DNA of 64,000 nt from Altericroceibacterium endophyticum. Lineage in GTDB: Bacteria > Pseudomonadota > Alphaproteobacteria > Sphingomonadales > Sphingomonadaceae. The notes below the pieces were generated by a model, which saw only the letters and a list, made by a program, of their open reading frames with translations, made no database searches and was not told the origin of the DNA. The stretch covers positions 195,317-259,316 of the forward strand of contig NZ_WTYT01000004.1 of NCBI RefSeq assembly GCF_009827595.1, written 5' to 3'. A program made the position numbers and the translations under genes. The first letter of the stretch is position 1; every line of letters begins with the position of its first letter. Positions 60,469 to 64,000 of the stretch are shown in pieces.

Positions 60469-61944
60469 ATGCGCCCTTGGGCTTTCACTGCACCGCTCAT
60501 TGTACTTTCGCTCAGTCTTGCTGGCTGCGCCTCTTCGCCGCGCGTTTCACGCCTGGCGGAGCAGATCGAGCAGCGCCTGCCGGACTGTGCAGCAGGCGCT
60601 GTGCAGAGCGATCATTCGGTCGAGATTGACGGCAAAGCAGTCAAATATCACGCCTGTGCGGGCACTTTGACGGTCACCGATGCGGATGGTTCGGCGCTCG
60701 GCAATATTTTCTACACCGCCTATCTGGCCGGCAAAGCGGAAGAGAACCGCCCGCTGACATTCATCTGGAATGGTGGTCCGGGTGCGGATTCCCGGTTGCT
60801 GCACTTTCATGCGCTCGGCCCGCGCGTGCTGGAGGATGGTGTCCTTGTCGATAATGACGCCAGCCCCCTGAATGTCAGCGATCTGGTCTTTGTCGACCCC
60901 GCCGGCACCGGGTTCAGCCGGGCGATTGGACCAGAGGAAGCCAGCACACTTTACAGCACTGTGGGCGATATTGCCGCCACCAGCGACTTCATCCAGCGTT
61001 TCCGCTCAGCCTATGGCCGCGACAAATCGAAGCTATTTCTGGTCGGCGAGAGTTTCGGCACCTGGCGCGCCAGTGGCGTTGCCGAAACATTGGAGGATGA
61101 AGGCACAAGGGTCACTGGAATCGGGCTGATTTCGGGCGGCATACCGCTCGGCGAAATCAAAGATCGCGCGCTCATGCGGGCGCTCTCCCTGCCCAACCGC
61201 ACAGCCACCGCGCTGGCGTTGGATAAATTGCCCCCTACCCTTCAGCTTGCCCCGGAAAGTGCCATGGCCCAGTCGGAAAACTGGGCACGTAAAATCTGGT
61301 ATCCCGCCTTGCGCGATCCCGATGCACTGTCCCTTCCCCGCAAGATCGCGGTGATTGCCGGACTGATGCGGTATCAGGGCCTTTCCCCTGCTCAGATCGA
61401 TACGAAGACCCTGTGGGTATCACCCAAGGCATTTCGCGAAGGTTTGCTGGCCGATCAAGGCAAGGTGCTGGATGTTTTTGACATGCGTCAGGTCATGCCG
61501 ACCGAGACGGAAGAAAATTCTGCAAAAGCCGATCAGGCGGTCATAGCCTATTACCGCGACACGCTGGGCTACCAGCTGGATGAATATGCCGGGATCGACA
61601 CGGCACCTCTGCCCGTCGGCGATAGCTGGCAATATGATCAATCCCCTATCACCAGGGAATCACTGGCGCGGGCGATGGCTGGCGAAGGCCCGCCCAGTCC
61701 ATCGCAACCATGGACCCGCCGCGTGATGGAAAAGAACCGCGATCTGCGCGTCTGGGTTGCAGCCGGTCTCTATGACAGTTTGAACAGCTGCGCTGCCAAT
61801 GAAGCGACGATTGCCAATCTGGCCCCGCAGCTTGCAGAGCGCTTTACGCTCAAATGCTACGCGGGCGGCCACATGATGTATGAGGCGGAAGGGCAGCGGC
61901 AACCATTTGACCGCGACATTGCCGCTTTTCTCGCAAAAGATTAA
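60469..61944 (+). CDS. S10-family serine carboxypeptidase, lipoprotein
   Basis: A 491-residue peptidase with a lipobox SLAGC (Cys20), so it is anchored to a membrane by lipid. Active-site marks are FIWNGGPGADS, LVGESFGTWR (Ser195), a C-terminal aspartate in WVAAGLYDSLNSC and the histidine in CYAGGHMMYE. It is divergent from the aminotransferase gene and upstream of a TonB receptor gene. It differs clearly from the other S10 protein, so the two probably have different specificities. Confidence 0.92.
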   Translation: MRPWAFTAPLIVLSLSLAGCASSPRVSRLAEQIEQRLPDCAAGAVQSDHSVEIDGKAVKYHACAGTLTVTDADGSALGNIFYTAYLAGKAEENRPLTFIWNGGPGADSRLLHFHALGPRVLEDGVLVDNDASPLNVSDLVFVDPAGTGFSRAIGPEEASTLYSTVGDIAATSDFIQRFRSAYGRDKSKLFLVGESFGTWRASGVAETLEDEGTRVTGIGLISGGIPLGEIKDRALMRALSLPNRTATALALDKLPPTLQLAPESAMAQSENWARKIWYPALRDPDALSLPRKIAVIAGLMRYQGLSPAQIDTKTLWVSPKAFREGLLADQGKVLDVFDMRQVMPTETEENSAKADQAVIAYYRDTLGYQLDEYAGIDTAPLPVGDSWQYDQSPITRESLARAMAGEGPPSPSQPWTRRVMEKNRDLRVWVAAGLYDSLNSCAANEATIANLAPQLAERFTLKCYAGGHMMYEAEGQRQPFDRDIAAFLAKD

Positions 61945-62079
61945 CGCAGCAGCGACGCATCAATGACAAATCAATTCACATAATAGCGATCATCAAGCAT
62001 ATTTTATCCTTTGAACGTGCAAATTGCCCCGCTCTTTGCAAGGTTTTCCCCGCCACATCCGTTACATTCTGATTACATC

Positions 62080-62100
62080 GCCGGGAGAGACAACCCCGGC
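62080..62100 (+). promoter_or_regulatory. Inverted repeat before the third TonB receptor gene
   Basis: GCCGGG (62080-62085) and CCCGGC (62095-62100) are exact inverted repeats with a 9-nt spacer, 35 nt before the ATG. A TTGACA lies at about 62108-62113, too close to the gene to be the main promoter. It may be a 5'-UTR hairpin or operator. Confidence 0.4.
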
Positions 62101-62134
62101 ATTTGTTTGACAGCTCGGACGTGTCGGGGGACTT

Positions 62135-64000
62135 ATGAAATTGAATTCTGTCTATAAAGCCAAAACATTGATGGCCTCCACTGCGATCGCTGCGCTTTTC
62201 GCCGGAGCGGCTCCGGCCATTGCGCAGGATGCGCAGGCCGTTGCGGGAGTGGATGCAAACGCTGCCCCCGCCGCCAGCATGAACGATGAAATCATCGTCA
62301 CGGGGTCACGTATTCGCCGCGACCCGGCCAATGAGAGCGCACCGCGGATCGTGCTTGACGAACAGGTGATCGAAGACCGCGGCTACCAGACCGCGGCAGA
62401 TGCACTGAACCAGATCACCGCTAACTCGCCTGCGCTTAATCAGGCGGACGGTAGCGGTGGAACCAGTGGTTCCGGGCAGCAATTCCCCAATCTATTTGGT
62501 TTGGGCGCCGGCCGCACCTTGACGCTCGTAAACGGGCGCAGAATGGTGACGAGCTCTTCGGGTCTTGGAGATGCACAGGTCGACGCCAACATCATCCCGC
62601 TGGGACTCCTCGAAAGAGTTGAAGTCGTCCAGGGCGGCGGTGCCGCAGTTTATGGTTCTGATGCCATAGCCGGGGTGGTCAATTACGTCCTCAAGGACGA
62701 TTTCGAAGGGCTGGAGCTCGACGTTCAGGGTGGTGCCGCCGAACATGGCGATTACGACACCTATTCGGTCCGTGGCACATGGGGCACCAATTTCGCGGAT
62801 GGCCGCGGCAACGTCGCCGCCGATGTCAGCTATTCCAAAACCCCGCTGCTGCGTTCTGGCGACCGCCGCCTGTCCGGGTTGGGACGTCTGACGGTGAGCA
62901 ACCCTGCGGATGGCGGTCCGAATGACGGTATTCCATCAGTCACGGAATTGCTGGACGCACATTTCTGGGAATTCAACGGCAATGGCGTTATCTTCAGTCG
63001 CCCCGCTCCCGTTCCGGTTTTCCTCACCGGTGGCGGCCTGCAATTTGCACCCGACGGTTCAGTGGTCAGCTACAACCCGGGCGAAGATATCGGCATTCCC
63101 TTCGCCAGTGGCGGCGAAGGCTTTCCCTATACCGATCTGGTTGGTCTGCGCACCGGGGTCGAGCGCTACACCGCCACAATGCTGGGTTCCTACGAGCTGA
63201 GCGACAATGTGAAGCTTTCCGCCGAAGCGCTCTATGCTCATACGGAAGGGACCGAAATCCCCCAGGGCCAGAGCCGTACCATTCTGAATTATGGCAGCTA
63301 TGCTGGTCCGGTGACCTTCACCATCAACAACCCTTATCTGACCGATTCAGCCAAAACGGCACTGTCGGCAGCCAATCCCGATTTTGCGGCAGGTGCGCCG
63401 CTGTTCCTGTCGAAATATTTCTACGATCTGACGCCGGACAACACGCAAACCACCAAGACCGATACCTATCGTGCGGTGCTCGGCCTCGACGGCGATTTCT
63501 ATCTCGGTGACCGCAATTTCTACTGGTCCGTTTCGGGCAGCTATGCCCGCGTTGAAGGCACGCAGAGCCATTGGGATGTCGACAATTCCAAATATAACAA
63601 TGCCATCAATGCAGTGGAATCGAATGGTGAGATCGTCTGCGCAATCAATGCCGATGCTGACGCCGGCAATGACGATCCTTCCTGCGCCCCGATCAATCCG
63701 TTCGGCTATGGCAATGTCAGCGATGCCGCCAAGCAATATGTCAGCGTCCGCGCCGGCATGGATTATGTGAACGAACAGGTCGATTTCCTCGCCACTTTGG
63801 GCGGCGATGTGGTGCAACTGCCCGCCGGTATGGCCAAGTTCAGCCTCGCTTACGAACATCGTGACGAACAGGCCACGTTCACGCCGTTCAAAGCCAATCA
63901 GCAGGGTCTGTTTGGCGGCGGCACGATGGAACAGGAAACCTCGGGCGGCTATAACACCGATGAAATCTCGGGCGAATTGCTGATCCCGCTGGTCGATCGC
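62135..64000 (+). CDS. TonB-dependent outer-membrane receptor (partial, runs off the window)
   Basis: The first 622 residues of a receptor cut by the right edge. The signal peptide ends at APAIAQ (about residue 31). The plug has EIIVTGSRIRRDPANESAPR, LFGLGAGRTLTLVNGRRMVT and VVQGGGAAVYGSDAIAGVVN, so it is in the same group as the 53831-56701 receptor. The barrel region includes ALYAHTEGTEIPQGQSRTIL. The upstream S10 peptidase gene on the same strand suggests uptake of peptides. Confidence 0.94.
   Translation, partial: MKLNSVYKAKTLMASTAIAALFAGAAPAIAQDAQAVAGVDANAAPAASMNDEIIVTGSRIRRDPANESAPRIVLDEQVIEDRGYQTAADALNQITANSPALNQADGSGGTSGSGQQFPNLFGLGAGRTLTLVNGRRMVTSSSGLGDAQVDANIIPLGLLERVEVVQGGGAAVYGSDAIAGVVNYVLKDDFEGLELDVQGGAAEHGDYDTYSVRGTWGTNFADGRGNVAADVSYSKTPLLRSGDRRLSGLGRLTVSNPADGGPNDGIPSVTELLDAHFWEFNGNGVIFSRPAPVPVFLTGGGLQFAPDGSVVSYNPGEDIGIPFASGGEGFPYTDLVGLRTGVERYTATMLGSYELSDNVKLSAEALYAHTEGTEIPQGQSRTILNYGSYAGPVTFTINNPYLTDSAKTALSAANPDFAAGAPLFLSKYFYDLTPDNTQTTKTDTYRAVLGLDGDFYLGDRNFYWSVSGSYARVEGTQSHWDVDNSKYNNAINAVESNGEIVCAINADADAGNDDPSCAPINPFGYGNVSDAAKQYVSVRAGMDYVNEQVDFLATLGGDVVQLPAGMAKFSLAYEHRDEQATFTPFKANQQGLFGGGTMEQETSGGYNTDEISGELLIPLVDR

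Overview
The window reads as chromosome of an alphaproteobacterium, most likely Sphingomonadales (Erythrobacteraceae or a relative). That is an inference from three things: the str and S10 ribosomal operons joined through tuf, several large TonB-dependent receptors of the sphingomonad type, and housekeeping genes (metZ, apaG, ubiK, tlyA, leuB) in alphaproteobacterial form. No rRNA, tRNA, CRISPR array, transposase or integrase was seen.

Region 1 (1-8710, minus strand) is the translation block, read from high to low coordinates: rpsL, rpsG, fusA, tuf, rpsJ, rplC, rplD, rplW, rplB, rpsS, rplV and the start of rpsC, which runs off the left edge. The spacers before fusA, rpsJ and rplC hold hairpins. 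A good intrinsic terminator lies between tuf and rpsJ, and about 295 nt of structured leader precedes rplC.

Region 2 (9400-30500) is mostly core genome. It holds a membrane diguanylate cyclase facing a tandem PilZ protein; metZ, an HWE histidine kinase, apaG and a LysR regulator; a bacterial protein O-mannosyltransferase beside a polyprenyl-phosphate-sugar synthase fused to GtrA; recO-leuB; a large catalase; an OmpA-like protein; tlyA-tspO-ubiK; and ilvE. Between a lipoprotein gene and ilvE lies a 20-codon ORF whose Shine-Dalgarno matches the 16S rRNA tail over 15 nt, followed by two strong hairpins.

Region 3 (29950-64000) is an accessory catabolic region. It carries two MFS carriers, hydroxypyruvate-reductase-like and glycerate-kinase-like enzymes, a TauD/TfdA dioxygenase, a PQQ cytochrome c alcohol dehydrogenase, a sulfatase with its TonB receptor, an Old Yellow Enzyme with a flavoprotein disulfide reductase under an OhrR-type regulator, three SnoaL-like proteins, two DUF3237 proteins, a CocE/NonD hydrolase, a GMC oxidoreductase, two more TonB receptors, two S10 serine carboxypeptidases and a Tat-exported class V aminotransferase. 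Five regulators (three MarR-type including the OhrR-like one, one LysR beside a TonB receptor, and shared palindromes) partition it.

Two motifs recur between distant promoters. GTACCATRCTAC lies before the first MFS gene and again before the dioxygenase. GTTGA-N4-TCAAS plus GTCAAGTATA lies in both the CocE/GMC and the TonB/MarR divergent regions. These suggest that the region works as a few co-regulated uptake and oxidation modules for an ester-, sulfate- or alcohol-bearing substrate and for peptides. The substrate cannot be read from sequence alone.
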